Assembly: GCA_036924285.1 (NCBI GenBank)
Contig: JAYKYS010000016.1
Span: 5,146,001-5,210,000, forward strand
Source: Asterella californica
Taxonomy: Eukaryota > Streptophyta > Marchantiopsida > Marchantiales > Aytoniaceae
Direction of reading: 5' to 3'
DNA: 64,000 nt
Shown here: positions 46,201 through 59,458 of the stretch, piece by piece
Position numbering within the stretch: the stretch's first letter is position 1
Layout of the letters: every line of letters starts with the position of its first letter
The notes under the pieces: model-generated
Database searches by the model: none
The model's input: the letters and a program-made list of their open reading frames with translations, nothing else
Told to the model about the DNA's origin: nothing
Made by a program: the position numbers and the translations under genes

Positions 46201-49200
46201 CCAGTCCGCTAGAAAGGCTTCCCTGATGTATGCTTCCTCATCATATCCGTCGTCCTCACCACTGAGGACGTCTCTACCTTCAGTACCAGTTTCGACAAAA
46301 GATGGGCCAGAGTCCTGCAGTCAAGAAAGGTCCTAAGATAATGGCACAACCCTGTGATAAGACGATACACATTCACAGATTTGACCGAGCAGAATGGCTA
46401 GAAGAAAGCGACAAACCGGTAGACCCCAGAATATGTATCTAGTGCAAACGTTTGCTTATCGAACATCAAAAGACTCACCAGCCTGTCTCCACATCTTCCT
46501 GAAGCCTCTCCTGACTCCAGTTCCCACGTACTCACCTTTCTTATATCTGCTCCATACTCGATAGCTTTCTTGGCTTGGCGGCGATTCGCCTCATAAATCC
46601 TACGTCGTTCCTTGGATGTCTCACTTGTTTTGTACGATTTTTGAGTACCAAGGGCAATACGCCACTGTCGAGGTAAAACGGCAGGATCCCGATGTGGTAC
46701 ACAAAACTCCCAGACTTTATTCCAATCATATTTGTAGATCTTCAGTCCCTGAAATCAAAACGCCCATCCCCCCAATCATAACCTAAAACGGATCTCAATG
46801 CTACTTCCCTGAAATTACTTGATGATATCTTGAGCGATGAGATGAACGCATACTGGTAAAAACATGGACGGTCTACTTTCCTACAGGAAGTTGTGAATCA
46901 GTCACTTGTCCTAAACTTTAGAGTGCTAACTTTAGGCGGTTCAGAGACGAAACATCATACCTCTTGAATGCGCGCCTTCTCAACAGCCGTCAATGGAGAC
47001 GACTTCATCCTGCGTACAGCCTATATAAATGACCATCCAAATCAGACAACCTATCCATATCTCAAACTTGTAGTGAGCATCCATTGGATGCTTGCCGTTA
47101 ATTACAGTCTATAGATTGAATATGGCGATCGAGCGTAGAAATATTACCAATGATCAGGCTCAAATAATTTTTGCAAGTGGTCCCAACAAATAGAGTAACG
47201 AAGTCAGCACTAAAGGCAAAGACCGATTGCGAGACCACTATACTTGAAGTAGCAGCTGGTAACACGTCTGTACCTATTCTTAGTCCTGACATTCAAATGC
47301 CAAGGTGACAGACAGATGCTAGTTACCTCCCCTCAAATCAGCTTGACGTCCGTTGAGTACTGCAAATGGGAAATGGAACGAACTGGAATAAGCTGGGCTA
47401 CGAATCAACTGACCTTGATTGGATTTTCTGGAGCCCTTGCAGAGCTGCGATTTTTCTGCCGCACAAAAATCTGCACATATTAAGTAAACACAAAAGACTG
47501 AAACTTGGATACGAACCGTGTAGAGGGCCCAGGAATCCACTGACATGTCCAGACCTCTTCCAGTAAGCTACTGCTGAGAGAAAAAGTCATATGTGATACT
47601 GCTACTATGAGTTGATTAAGCTTTCTAAGAGGTATATAGGTGGGTACATGATGGTATATGATGTCAAATGACTAGAAGCGTAGTATGCGGTAAATCTAAC
47701 CGTATACTTCCACGGTTAAACTCGGTCAACGAAAGAACCCACTGGTTAATGTAAGCAACGACAATATATGACGGCCATTGCGGTTAGGACAGCGATGCAG
47801 GTTATCTACACACACTTGAGGTAACCCGTGAATCTGAAAACCACCGAAATACATCGCACGAAAAGATGGATGAATGGACGCTAAATTTGTCCACTCTTTT
47901 AGGCCTTAAAACGTATAAATAACTGTCTATGTGTATAGCAGCACAAATGCAAAAGCTATCCACATACACTTTAAGGTGACCCGTGAAAACTGAACCCGGA
48001 GAATGAGCCAGGAGAATGAAGGAAAAATGGTGGACCCTAAGACCGTAAAGTTTTAGCACAAAATGTATAACCTGAGGGCAGTGTTGGAAAACGTAACAAA
48101 TAACACATTTCCTAAAAGAACAAGGCCCTCATTTATAGAAGACCAAGATAGATACCTGTACTAGATGGCGTGCAAGCTATTTATATGCCGCAGATGATCA
48201 TGTGCGTCAAGAAACGAGGTCCAGAAACTAGCTAGCAAGTATTCAGAAGAACGGAAAGAAGAAGATTGCATATCTGTCCATAAAACCATCAGTAAACAGG
48301 GCAATCAACAAGTATAGGTACTCGTCCAGGAAAACGTACGAACAATTTTCTCCTCAAAAGTCAGTGACGGACGCAGCTCTAAGATAATAAGTAGGTATAC
48401 ACTCAAATACCCAACTACAACATATTACACGCCGAGCATGCTGGTAATTCACACTTCCCTGCATTCACCTCAACCTTGTCTCTGATTTCATCAGTACCTA
48501 GCACAGAGGGTCAGGCTATAGATGAGAAGGAAAGACGATCAACTAAAAGTGAAGACATTTCCAGCTCAGCAGGGTCTCGTCGGTCCGGAGCTTTTCTTGG
48601 TGGGGAGCATAGGTACTCGTAAAAAAATGTATATACTTATACGTTAGCATCGTGACTGGTCACATCAGCCAACTCGTTGCTCAGCCAAATTCCAGCATTC
48701 CTGGTATCCCCTCATTACTCCTCAGACTTTAAGGATACTATTACTACAGTGTTTATTATCACTGACATTTCTTCCAGTCTTACCCGTACAAGGTGTCAGA
48801 GTGGCAGTTATACAACCGAGCGTCTCGCATAAGTACTCGCAGGGAAACATCTCAATTGAGAGGCATTCATTGGTAGCTGAGGGTTCCACGTTTGTTCTTG
48901 TTCAACACCAAACTTTTCAAAAGTTTCAAGGAGCTTAGTCCTGTCGATAGCTACAATAAGCTAAGTTCCGATCTAGCATTATATCTGAAATATAAGTAAC
49001 CCGTGATCTTGTAGCAAATGTCTAGATTAAGCGCCATACCTGATGCATTGACTTGGAAGGCAGGAAACGTTGCTGAATAGCCGTCCAATCAGTGTTGTAC
49101 ATCATCAGACCCATTGCAAGCAACCTACAGAGCAGAAACTGGATCCATATTAGAGCGAGGTTCTCACGAGAAACTATACATTTTCATCGGTAAATGGATC

Positions 49201-52200
49201 ATGGGGCACTTTCCTACATTCACAACCGTAGGACGTGGCGGAGATTCACAACAGTGAGACAGCACTTCCAGAACGGAAGAACATTGACAGTTCAGCCAAC
49301 TGGCAAGTAGCAACTTGGGTGAGAAAGATAAACGCGCATTGCCGTAAAATTTCTCTGCAAGTCTGAAGTGTCTCCACTCATCTGTCCATAGATCGGGTTC
49401 GCCTCATGCTGGGCGGAACCCGTAACTATTAGATTTAAATCTAGACTCCCATTGGGGTTCGAAGGCCATAAGGGCAACGGACGCTGTAAGCTGGTAACAT
49501 AAAGAGGTAGATGTCCGAGAAGCAATTACATTAGCCAACAAGCTACCTCCGAAGAACATCTCTCTATCAGAGGAAGGGGAAAACTGACATACTCATCTTC
49601 TGCATCAGTGAACAACAATCGGTTTGCAGCAGCAACTGGAGGAGGTTTGTGCGGAAATAGTGCTGGATTGAAAAAAGGCAAAAAGCGCTGGACAGCCTTT
49701 GCGACATCCGTTGGAACCAGGGCAAGACTTTCTTTTTTCGTGCTTTCCACCAGAGCTGCCGCCATAGTTTTCTTTATGTGTATCCGAGGTGCTGAAACTG
49801 GAAAAGCCTCTCCATTTAACGACAACGACGATGTCCTTGGCTTTGAGTTTCTTCTGCCATCTCCTTCCTGATGATCGGCAGCCGGAATCGTGAAAAGAGG
49901 CTCCCGTTCACACTGACTGTGATATGCCCCACTCTCCACATGACGCTGCCTATAGTCTTCGGCAACTAGAGATAAACATGCGATTACCGAAGGTAAGATG
50001 ACAGTAGAGGTTGCTAGGAGCAAGAACAAGAAAGCTTAACTAACTTGAATTTTACTCCGGACGTTCACTAACACTTGAACTTTTGATAACCGGACTTAAT
50101 CCAAGGCGAAGCGACTGGTGACACTGAAGGCTTTTAATCCAGTTCTTGTGACGTTAAGGTCTCTCTGGTAGCATAATGCACATAAGTGAATGACAATTGA
50201 AGGCGCTGATTATACCTTTAACAGTTTAAAGTGAATGATTTCTACTCCAGATGCACCGGTGATATAAAGATGATTTATTTACATACCGCGAGACATATCG
50301 TTCAAAAATTCCCTCATAAGTGCAAGAGGGGCCACATCCAGCAGTGATCTTACTGGACCAGATGTTGCAGGTGCCCATTCTGTGCTGACAGCCTTGACTT
50401 GCCTAAGCCCTTCGTCTACATAAACACTGAAGGGTTGTGCAGCGTTTGATGACGTTGCTGAAGAGCATGAATTCGAAATGTGTGTGGTTGTAGGAGGGAA
50501 AGACTTGACTGGTGTTGTCCCAATAAGTGAACCTTCGCCATAACATGCACCCACTTGTAGAAAGTTCGCTTCTGGAGATCGATCTGATGACTGCGCCTGC
50601 TCCACAAGCAAAAGCCTCGTGTGTCAAAAGAACAACACGGTGCAACTTGAGCTTTTGACAGGGACTCCCACCCGACAGAATGAATGAGAAGTATGTGAAG
50701 AGAAGAATATTGAGCCAAACTGGATCAGCAAGCGTATGAGGAACTCACCCCCTCTGCTGCTCTAATTTCAGTTTGTCCAGCTCCAGGAGTTTGAGGAATG
50801 CTGAGAGTGTGATGCCATGAATGAGATATCTCCGGTGGATGATTGGGGAGAAACGGCGTAGCGTCTCTACCTCCTCGAACTGAACAGGACTGAGAAAACA
50901 AACCACCAGGATTGTTCGACAATGTGTTCAGCTGTTCCAAGGATGCTCCAGACGTTGGTGATCCACTCTCAACTGATCTCCAGGAAAGTAGGTCAGAGTC
51001 TGAACCACGTACTAAACTCAAAGGATACGCTTCTGACACTCCAGTAGTATCTCTGCTGCAGGCTGCCAGATCGGAACCAGCCGGATCACTGGGGAACTGG
51101 AATCTGCGTACTGGAGTTTCTTCCTCATTTTCGGTGAAAGATGGATGAGTATAAGGAGGTCGAAAACAAAAGTCAGGAAACGCTGTTTTCTTCCAGGAGA
51201 GGAGTACATCTCGTTTGTCGGCCATCTCCACTAACATGCGGCGAGTATCATTCGTTACCTGCTGACGTGATGGCTCCAGTATGCACATTGCGTACACTTG
51301 AGTAAGGAGTTGTACATGCTCGTGTATCAAGCAGTACAGTTGACCTATTTGGTGGGCAGTGAATCCATTCACTGGAACCTTCCTTTTCAAATTCGGTGCC
51401 CAGGCTTGGTCTGCTCCATCTACAATCTTCCTCTTTTCACTTACGTTGTAGGTCAAATTACTGATATGAGGCAGCAAAGGGCGTAGAGGGGCCTTGGACT
51501 GACTCAGTTGAAGTCCTTTACTTTGTGCTTTGACTCTCTGTCTTCTGTTCTCCCTCGTCTCTGGTCTTCTCCTTTTCCTCTTTCTTGCAGACCCCGAGGC
51601 GTCCTCATAATCACTTTCCAGCGCCTCTTCAATCTCGAATTCAAAATCCGCATCTTCCTCCTCGTCATCGTCGTCTTCTTTCCTCCCCTGGTGCTCGCAT
51701 TGCTCACTGCCTCCATCCTGATTTTCCTGGACGGCAAGTAAAAACTTCCTGTACTCTTCCTCGTCGTCGACGTTCTGGAAGTACTCCTCTTCGTCAGATT
51801 CTTGTAGAAACATCTCCAACTGATCAAGTGACATGTCGGCCAAGGAATACTGGGCTCTAGTGCGCTTAGAAATAGCATCGACCGAGTCATCTCCTATATC
51901 TTCGCTGTTGTCACCCCTCAGTATCTCTCCAGAATGTATAGCACGCCTGAAGATTCTCAGCTCTGGCAAAGTTCCCATGGACCGCCCGGGTAATCCTGTC
52001 TCTGTTTCATGCTCAAAACCATCCGAGATATGACTTGAACCAAGAGTAAGAAAAGGACTTTCGTCCCCTTCACTGGCTTGCTTTACTGCGTCTACACCTT
52101 CATCCCTAGCAAGAGCACCAGCAACATCCCGGTTGTTACTTCTTTCGTCCTTCTCCAAACTACTCTGGACAGAAATCCCATCTTTGTCCAGAGAGATTCT

Positions 52201-52548
52201 TTTCGACGAGTAATCTCCAACCTTTGAATTTCCTCCACCACCTTGCACCATGTCCTCCTGCTCTTCATCCTCAAGGTCTTCCTCCTCGTAATCATCGCTT
52301 CCCAGTTCCAAGAAATCATCCTCATCCAGGTCTTTCTCCCTTTCCGTTTCCTTCTCCGAACTTTGCAGGTCCTCTCTGTTTAGACTCTCCTCCTGAACTT
52401 CCAATTCAACATCGTCTTCCGCCTCCTCTATTTCGCCTTCACCGTCCGAACTATCACCCGATGCCCCGTCCAGGGAGGGGGAAAGTTGAAGATATGGATT
52501 GAAATCAACGTCGTCATCATCCTCCTCCATGGCATCTTCCGCGCCCAT
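43266..52548 (-). CDS. GON4L-like (YARP-region) nuclear protein, 10 coding exons, about 1756 aa
   Basis: Probable chromatin or transcription regulator of the GON-4-like family. Exons on the minus strand: 50749-52548, 50287-50596, 49593-49965, 49040-49124, 47414-47470, 46961-47020, 46479-46748, 44530-46314, 43490-43958, 43266-43327. All are flanked by GT...AG, all phases join, and the total is 5271 bp. Exon 1 starts MGAEDAMEEDDDDVDFNPYL and is highly acidic, then has the conserved LYCLIHEHVQLLTQVYAM segment. Exons 2-3 carry SLLDVAPLALMREFL and VQRFLPFFNPALFPHKPP. Exons 3-5 together build a Myb/SANT-like stretch (DAEDELLAMGLMMYNTDW, then IFVRQKNR). Exon 7 has LPRQWRIALGTQKSYK, and exon 8 has EDDGYDEEAYIREAFLADW and a long Ser/Pro-rich tail. 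The last small exon is supported only by phase. In animals GON4L binds co-repressors; the plant role is unknown to me. Confidence 0.88.
47800..48620. repeat. Dispersed repeat, copy 2, inside a GON4L intron
   Basis: Lies within the 1569 bp intron 47471-49039. It shares block Q with 5948-6200 (direct) and block P with 5510-5607 (inverted). A second partial copy of the Q start (CTTGAGGTAACCCGTGAA at about 47814) lies about 140 bp before the main one. It is much larger than most other introns of this gene, which suggests insertion after the gene structure was fixed. No coding capacity. Confidence 0.6.
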
Positions 52549-54345
52549 TTCCTGGTTTCACGGCGAACTGAACATGTTATTCATACACAACACCCGGTAC
52601 AGGAGATAAACTGAAGCAGCAAGCGATGGGAACTTGTCTCCCAAAAGTAACGGAGAAAAGAAGAAGAAAGAAAACAAACCAACTGAAAGAAGACCGACAA
52701 GCACACTGGCTAGACTGTTGACAATATCACCGAAATCTAGAAAATTCACACGGCTTGGAAACGAGAAGACAGAAATGTCCGGCAAATTGGAAGAATTATC
52801 TGGTTCAGAAACCCAAAACACATATAGAAGAAGAAGGTGAAAGACGTAGAAAAATTCGTGAAACGAAAGAAGCCCTGCAGGAGATAGATAGGTAAACACG
52901 CCTCGAAGGTTTTACCTTTGTGCTCAGTTCACATTCAGAAGTCCACTCGAGCGAACTGTGGTCTTTCGAGTGGACAAATAATTTCCAACTCGTGTCCGGG
53001 CAGCTCCAACCTCATCCACCTCATGAAGATGGGCTTGCGCGGACTGCTGTGACGAAATTCTTCCTATGCGTGTCGTAAGACACGTTACAAAGCAAGCTGG
53101 CTGAATGAGAAAACTGAAAATTCTTCATGCTTACACGAGCAAGAAATTTTCAATCGGACATGAAAGCAGCTGGGCGCGTATCCGAGTAAAGAAGATACCA
53201 CTCCGAGTAAGAGATTAAAGCTACTTCGAACGAGAACAGAGGAACAGTAAAAGCAAAGACGATTAACAATCTCCCGAAAAAGAAGTCAACGATACACAAC
53301 AACGGTGTGGACCCTGACGAAAACCGTTTGTCTCCACGATGGAACCGGCAGATACATTAGACGAATGCTCTCTAAATTGAATGAATGGTCAACAACAACC
53401 TCCATTAAATGATAAGAGCGAAGCTTACGGAACAGAAAATATAAGCACACCAAAGAAAGCAAGATTGAGGCAGCAGCTAAATAAAAGTCTGCTTCAACGT
53501 CCGGTCTGCGTGTGCGTGCACGCGTGAAACTGCGCGTAACTGGAACGATACATGCAGGCAATTCTTTCTTCATTCATTCTTCACCCGGGGAATATATATG
53601 CGCCTGGGTTCGTGTTTGGAAACCTTTCGTTCCAATGCAACACAACGGGTTTCGTTTGTTTCCTCGTTAATTCACATGCGCTGGTTGCGGTGTGCGTTAT
53701 TGGTTGCTTAGCACCGCTGTCTGTCTAGACGCACCAGCACCCACGCCCGATTCCATATTAGGAAACTCTCCTACTCCCTAGCGGAGCCAAGCCAGCCCTG
53801 CAAAGTTACCAAATTAAGAGCACGCTTAAAATACGGCAGCCGCGCCACTGGATATTTTACGAACGTTTTAAATGGGCGGGCGTCGGGAAGCTTATTCTCA
53901 TAAGTTTCATCAGTCCGTGCTTCGAATCTTTCCTCGCATAAGCGCCACTGCGCCAGGCACGTTACGCAAGGGATGGGATGGTGTATTATGAACTTGGTTC
54001 TACTATGAAATGATGAATCCTACAGGAACTAGAAGCTTCATGAAACCCTTTGGGCATTTTGGTCGGGTACAGTATCTATTGAAATCAGAATCGGTGTGAC
54101 CTAAAAGGGTTGAGCAGCGATCTTTCCGCAGGTTTGAGTCCAAAATGTGGAGCTTGGATCTGTAAGTTGGAAACTCTGCGATTCCTTTGAGAGAACTCGG
54201 CGATCTTGTCTGCTATATCCGGCAGCATGCGTGCCCGCCTGCCAGGCGGAGAAATTTCCAGGTGAAAGAATATGACTGAAACTTAGTTCTCGTATGAAGG
54301 AAGGCGAATGTCCTGGTGCACACGTCTGTGTTGTTCGATACTTCG
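52549..54345. promoter_or_regulatory. Intergenic region between divergent GON4L-like and ERA-like genes
   Basis: About 1.8 kb between two start codons on opposite strands, so it holds both leaders and promoters. A TGGGCGGGCG box is at about 53874-53883; TGGGC-type elements are common upstream of plant genes for mitochondrial and ribosomal proteins. Acidic-looking ORFs at 52558-52899 (-) and 53286-53573 (-) lack domains. Transcription start sites could not be placed. Confidence 0.4.
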
Positions 54346-57300
54346 ATGTTTCGGAAGTGTTTTGTTCGGGTCCATCGGATTCTTCTGGAAAGACCGCGTG
54401 GAGCGTGGCCTTCTCAGAAGCTCCAACCATTTCACAGCCAGTACACCTCACAGCTGGGAGATTGCAGTGCTCGGTATATTTTCACAGGAATCGAAATTCA
54501 AACTGAAGCTGCTGGGGTGATTTGCGTCGAAGAGTCTGCGCTCACTCGTGTAAAAGTACCTGCCGGAAAGAGTTCCCTGCCGAAGAGGACTACAGAGAGT
54601 GCTGGGAGTGAATTTCCGAAGCGCAGCCTCCTTGAGTCGGAAGGCATACTGAAGTCAGTGAATGTCAAGTCTGTTGTTACTGAAGAGCAATTAAAGGATG
54701 TCTCGAGTAGTAGTTATCATAAAGACAAGCGCTCTAGGGAGGAAACAGTTCATTTTGAACAGGTTAGCCATCCGCAGTGTGCTACCGTCGAGTCGAATTC
54801 CAGAGTTGAGCAGGGCGCAGAGATGCTCGAATTGTCCTCCCCAGTGAAAGAAAGAGAGCAGGATCAAGAAAAGCTGGATGTCAGCTATGCGCTCCGAAGT
54901 TCGTCGGCCGCAGATGATGGGGGACTTGAAAGAATGGCCTCCTTACAAGCATCGGCATTATTAAAAGCTGCATTAGATGCTGCAGAGGAGGAAGCAGGAA
55001 CAGTAAGAAAAGAAGACCAGCTCTCTCTGAGAGTAGCCATCGTGGGAGCTCCCAATGCGGGAAAATCTCTGCTTACGAACAAACTAGTGAGTACTGAAGT
55101 CAGATCACTTCTTGTGATTCTAGTCATGCCAGTATGCGAGCATGCAGTCTAGAAAGAGTCAAACTCGCCACGCTTGATCGAGTAGCATCTGTACTTCAAC
55201 TACTATATTCATGTACCAACATATGCTTCATGCTTGTTACTTTCTCAGTTATCTTGGTTTTCATCAAATCTAGGTTATGACTTCGATAACTCCCCGTTTT
55301 TACATTCCTTGCTGTGGTTGGAGACTTTCCGACTTGGTTCGCACTCAAAACTCTTCTTCGATTCTTGTCCATACTGTTGTGCTAGAACTGCCAGTTTGTT
55401 TTCGCTGCAGGCCTGCAGGAACTATCTTTTCAGCGAAGATTATTCATTACTTTTTGCGCAACGTTAGCAGTATAGCCCTCAGATTTTGTATTATGTTGGG
55501 AGGATCACCTACACACTGTACAGGATAATACTGGAATGTGGTCCGGCCAGGGTCTCTTTCAAAGCATGTTTGCTTGCACTACGTTTAGATTCGTCTGCAT
55601 CCCATCTTACGTAAGTTATCTGTATTATTCTTCCATATCAGGGGGTCCTTTTCCTGCGTTGCTATACACATTCCAAATTCCCCGATTCGTGGGCAGATTT
55701 CTTCACTGTAAAAGTGGACAATTTTAGGGTGCTTTCACCCTAATTGTTACCTTGTAATGTACTTCTCCGGGTTTCAACTTCAGGGGCTACCTTTAAGTGG
55801 ATGTGTGTACTTCTAGCGTCGCGTTGTGTACCTCGACAGTGTCGTGTATATTCATTCCTCGCCATTTAATCAACAGGTCAACTTGTTTTGTGTGATGATG
55901 TGGTTTCTTTGCCGAGTCTAGGGCTCAGTTTCTGCTGCGATCGCTTTTAGTCTCGGGACGCTTCGACTAGTTAATTTGACAATACTAAATACACTTAGTA
56001 ATGAGTTGCAGTTGACACCGGTGCTAACGAGATGTCTATATTGTTGTTTGCAGGTTGGCTCAAGGGTATCAGCTGTTTCTCGCAAAACAAACACAACCCA
56101 TCGAGAGCACCTGGGGGTCTACACCAAAGGCGACACTCAGCTGGTACACTAGATTCCTTACCAAATTCACTTTTCTCGTTAGAAAATCATCACGTCAACT
56201 ATCTAATGTTGCATATGCTTCAAAGATTACGGTGTCGTTGTTTGCCTGGATCACTATTCATAGTTACTTCCTGTCCAAATTCCTGGGACGATTGTAGATT
56301 GGCACCCTGTGTGGTGAGTTTAATGTTATGAAAATTCAAATTACGGAAACGAAATAAGCGTTAAAGTGCCTACTGTCTTCGAGGTTAAAGCGCCTCTCGC
56401 CTTTGAAGTTAGAACGCATATCTGTTTTCCCGTCCTGAGTGTTTTGCTCTCGTGCATTCGTGAGTTCTCTACGTGCTGTGTTCGTACTTCCGCACATGCA
56501 TGTATCTGAGTGAAAGAGAACTTATCTGGTCGACACAAGGAGTAAGCTAGGCCTGGACGCTGAGTGACTGGACTGAATATGGAGAATTTCATTACTCATA
56601 TTGATGAAGAAACTAGGCATTCGCTAGATTCCTAGTTCGAAGATTCAGCATCATGAGACGAGTTTGATTTCGATAAACTCTCGATGGAAGAGACCAGTTT
56701 AAGAGGATCTTCAGTATCCGAAGAAGAGGTATTGCTGTTAGGAGAGGAAGTGGATCTATTAGACGTAGAAGGAGAGAAGATTTGTACAAAGAGAAAAAGT
56801 TCGGGCAGTTAATCCAAAGACATCAATTTCACTGAACGTGCCAACAATGTCACTGGTCGAGTGAAGAAGTTCATGTGGAGAAGAAAAAACGTTCAAGAGA
56901 AACAATATACATTTTATGTATTTGTAGACCATATTGTTAAATATGGCTGCAGACAGATTGTACCTCGTGGAGAAAATAGAGAAGGTGAGATTTCGTCCAT
57001 CCAGGACCGAGGCCATCCGCTCACATAGATTCGCTCATGTACATTTCCAGAGTTAACGTTAAAATCTAACCATGAGTTAAGATCTAACCAGACAGGGTGC
57101 CAATCTACAATCTACAATCTACCCCTTTTCCCTTCTCTAACCAGGGACCAGACCAGGTTCATGTCCGTAGTGCGGTCAGTTACTAAGTCTTAACAGTTAA
57201 TGCCAGCTTCTTGTTTGAACTGCGGTGCTTGGTTATTGCAGTGTTTTTACGACACCCCAGGACTCCACCTAGACGTAGAGGGATCTCCTCTGAGGGTAGA

Positions 57301-59458
57301 CGCACGAAGCAGGGTTCAAAGCGCTTGGCAAACGGTTGATTCTTGCGAGGCTGTGGTGGTCCTTGTGGATGCGGAGCGTCAAATAAGGAGGTACATCTAC
57401 CTGGATAGTATTTCGTGTTACTCAGATGGTCCTGTTCAGACGCGGAGTCTATGTTCCATCTGAGGTTAACCAGTAGTAGCTCAGTGATGTACATGACTAA
57501 AGTTCCGCTCTGGGACAAGTCGCGCGGAGCCTAGCTAGGACGTCAGAGTTCTCCTCCCATCTCGTAAAGCCAATGTGAGTCCTTGACCGGAACGAAATGT
57601 AAGTTTTGGACCATTGCATATTTCTAGGAAGCTGCGGAACAATCCCCTGCCAGGTCCCCAGAGCTTCAGTGTGTGTTCTTTTTGGATCACGGAAACGTCT
57701 TGATCGAGCACCAATTATGGAGTAATTTTTCTGCAGGCCGGATAGAAGAGTCAGAAGGCTCGTGGAGAAAATTGGCGTGGAGCAGGTTGCGGACCAAAAG
57801 AAGATTCTGTGCCTGAACAAGGTTGATTTGGTAGAGCAGAAAAGGCTTCTTCTACCACTTGCGAAGGAGTTCGAGAATTTGCCAGCTTACGATAGGTAGT
57901 CCTTGTGACCCGTATAATCCAGTAGGCCTCCTTTTTCGGCAACTTCATTCTGTCAAAGCATAGCTATATGGCGTCTGGGTTTAGGGTATCCTTGGACGCT
58001 GAAAGTATCTGGTCGACAACCCGTAGGAAGCATAATTTGTTGAGTGATTTTGTTAAGGCTTGTCGTTTCCTCTTGCAGAATATTTATGATATCAGGCTTG
58101 ACGGGTAGTGGGGTGAACGACGTCAAGGACTACCTTTTGCAGCAGGTAACCGTATCGATAGATGGGTCGTAGATGGTCACCAAAACTGGCTTCATTCTGA
58201 TATAATTTTCATTTTGACGTTTCATTTTGACGTTTAGAATGTTCCGGGATATCAAAACTGTTGTATTCTTGGGTGTGAGGTTCCATGTGATCTTTGTGTA
58301 CATATCACTTTCTATCTGGGGTTTTTGTGTCAGTGTCCATTTATATGCATCATGTTTGGTTTAGTAAGTCTCGCCCTGCTTATAAATTTACTTGAAGGTC
58401 CAGTATGGGTGTTGGTTGTCGCTTGGATTGAAGGACATCATAACAATACAGCCGTGTTTCTTTGTGTATTTTCTGATTTGGCTTGGTGGTTTTGTCTGTA
58501 GGCAATTGCTAGTCCTTGGGAGGAGGATGCAGACTACTCAAACCATCGTGACGTTGCGCTTGAAGTTGTACGTGAGCAGGTTTTTGAACACCTGCACGAG
58601 GTATGTGCACTAAGGGTATTCCGCAAAGTTTTGATGTCCGGAATTTCGGTTTCAGGCACATCTACTTCTGTATTCATGTACTACAAGTACTGTTGTCTGT
58701 AATCTGGCCAGAAGACCAGATCCTCCTCCATGTCGCCGCATAGCTGCATGTTCAAAGTTTTGTATGATTGTCGCCGATCTGAATGATTCAAAAGTTCTCG
58801 TAACAGAATGTGCACAGGTCTTGCGAACGTTGGTCTTTTCATCCATTTTGACAGTGAATGGATACTATTGACTGATATGAGTACAGGAGTTGCCACATAC
58901 GACTAAGCAGAAGCTTGTCTCTTGGAAAGTACTGAAAGACGGATCTGTGCGAATTCAACAACTCTTAACTGTAGCGAAAAAGGAGCACCAGAAGATGCTT
59001 GTCGGCAAAAATGGAGCCGTCATTGGGTAAGTGAAGAATCAGTCTGCTCTTTTCCTGGGGGGTCGTACCTACCATTCTGGAGGGTTTTTAGGGATGAGTT
59101 GAGCGGACTCTTTCGAAGGAACTATTTGAACGTCATACTTTCACCAGCTGAATTTAAAAGAACGAGCCTCGTCGGCTGTTTTGGTTCCACACCCATCATC
59201 CAGCACAGGACCGTTAAGATTCATCACAAAAATACAATGTGGCCCTTGACGCCTCGGTAGAGTTCACTCGTATACTCAGAGTAAGCAGCCTTTGAATAAA
59301 CTGTACGCACCAGCTTCTGCTTCCATTTTGTACTGAAGGTGGCACTTACTTTCTGCTGCAGTGAAATAGGAATTAAAGCGCGGAAGGAGCTATCAACAAT
59401 TTTGGGAGTGAACGTGCATTTGATGTTGGATGTGAAGCATGTGGATGGAATGGAATAA
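54346..59458 (+). CDS. ERA-like GTPase, mitochondrial, 8 coding exons, 513 aa
   Basis: Predicted assembly factor for the small ribosomal subunit that binds GTP and the 3' end of the small rRNA. Exons: 54346-55086, 56054-56143, 57242-57390, 57737-57895, 58079-58145, 58502-58600, 58887-59026, 59362-59458. All joins keep frame, and the total is 1542 bp. The first in-frame ATG gives MFRKCFVRVHRILLERPRG, an Arg-rich mitochondrial-type presequence, followed by a long low-complexity linker. The G1 loop GAPNAGKS is at about 234-241, split from the switch region by intron 1. TNTT in exon 2 is G2, DTPG at 281-284 is G3, NKVD at 354-357 is G4, and SGLTGSG gives the G5 region. The C-terminal KH domain has the GKNG loop (split by the last intron) and ends VHLMLDVKHVDGME. 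The N-terminal extension is longer than in bacterial Era. The match is very clear. Confidence 0.93.

Noticed and set aside
51504..52502. ORFs on both strands overlapping GON4L exon 1
   Set aside because: The acidic repeats of exon 1 (GAA/GAG/GAT-rich) give long open frames in other phases; these are low-complexity by-products.
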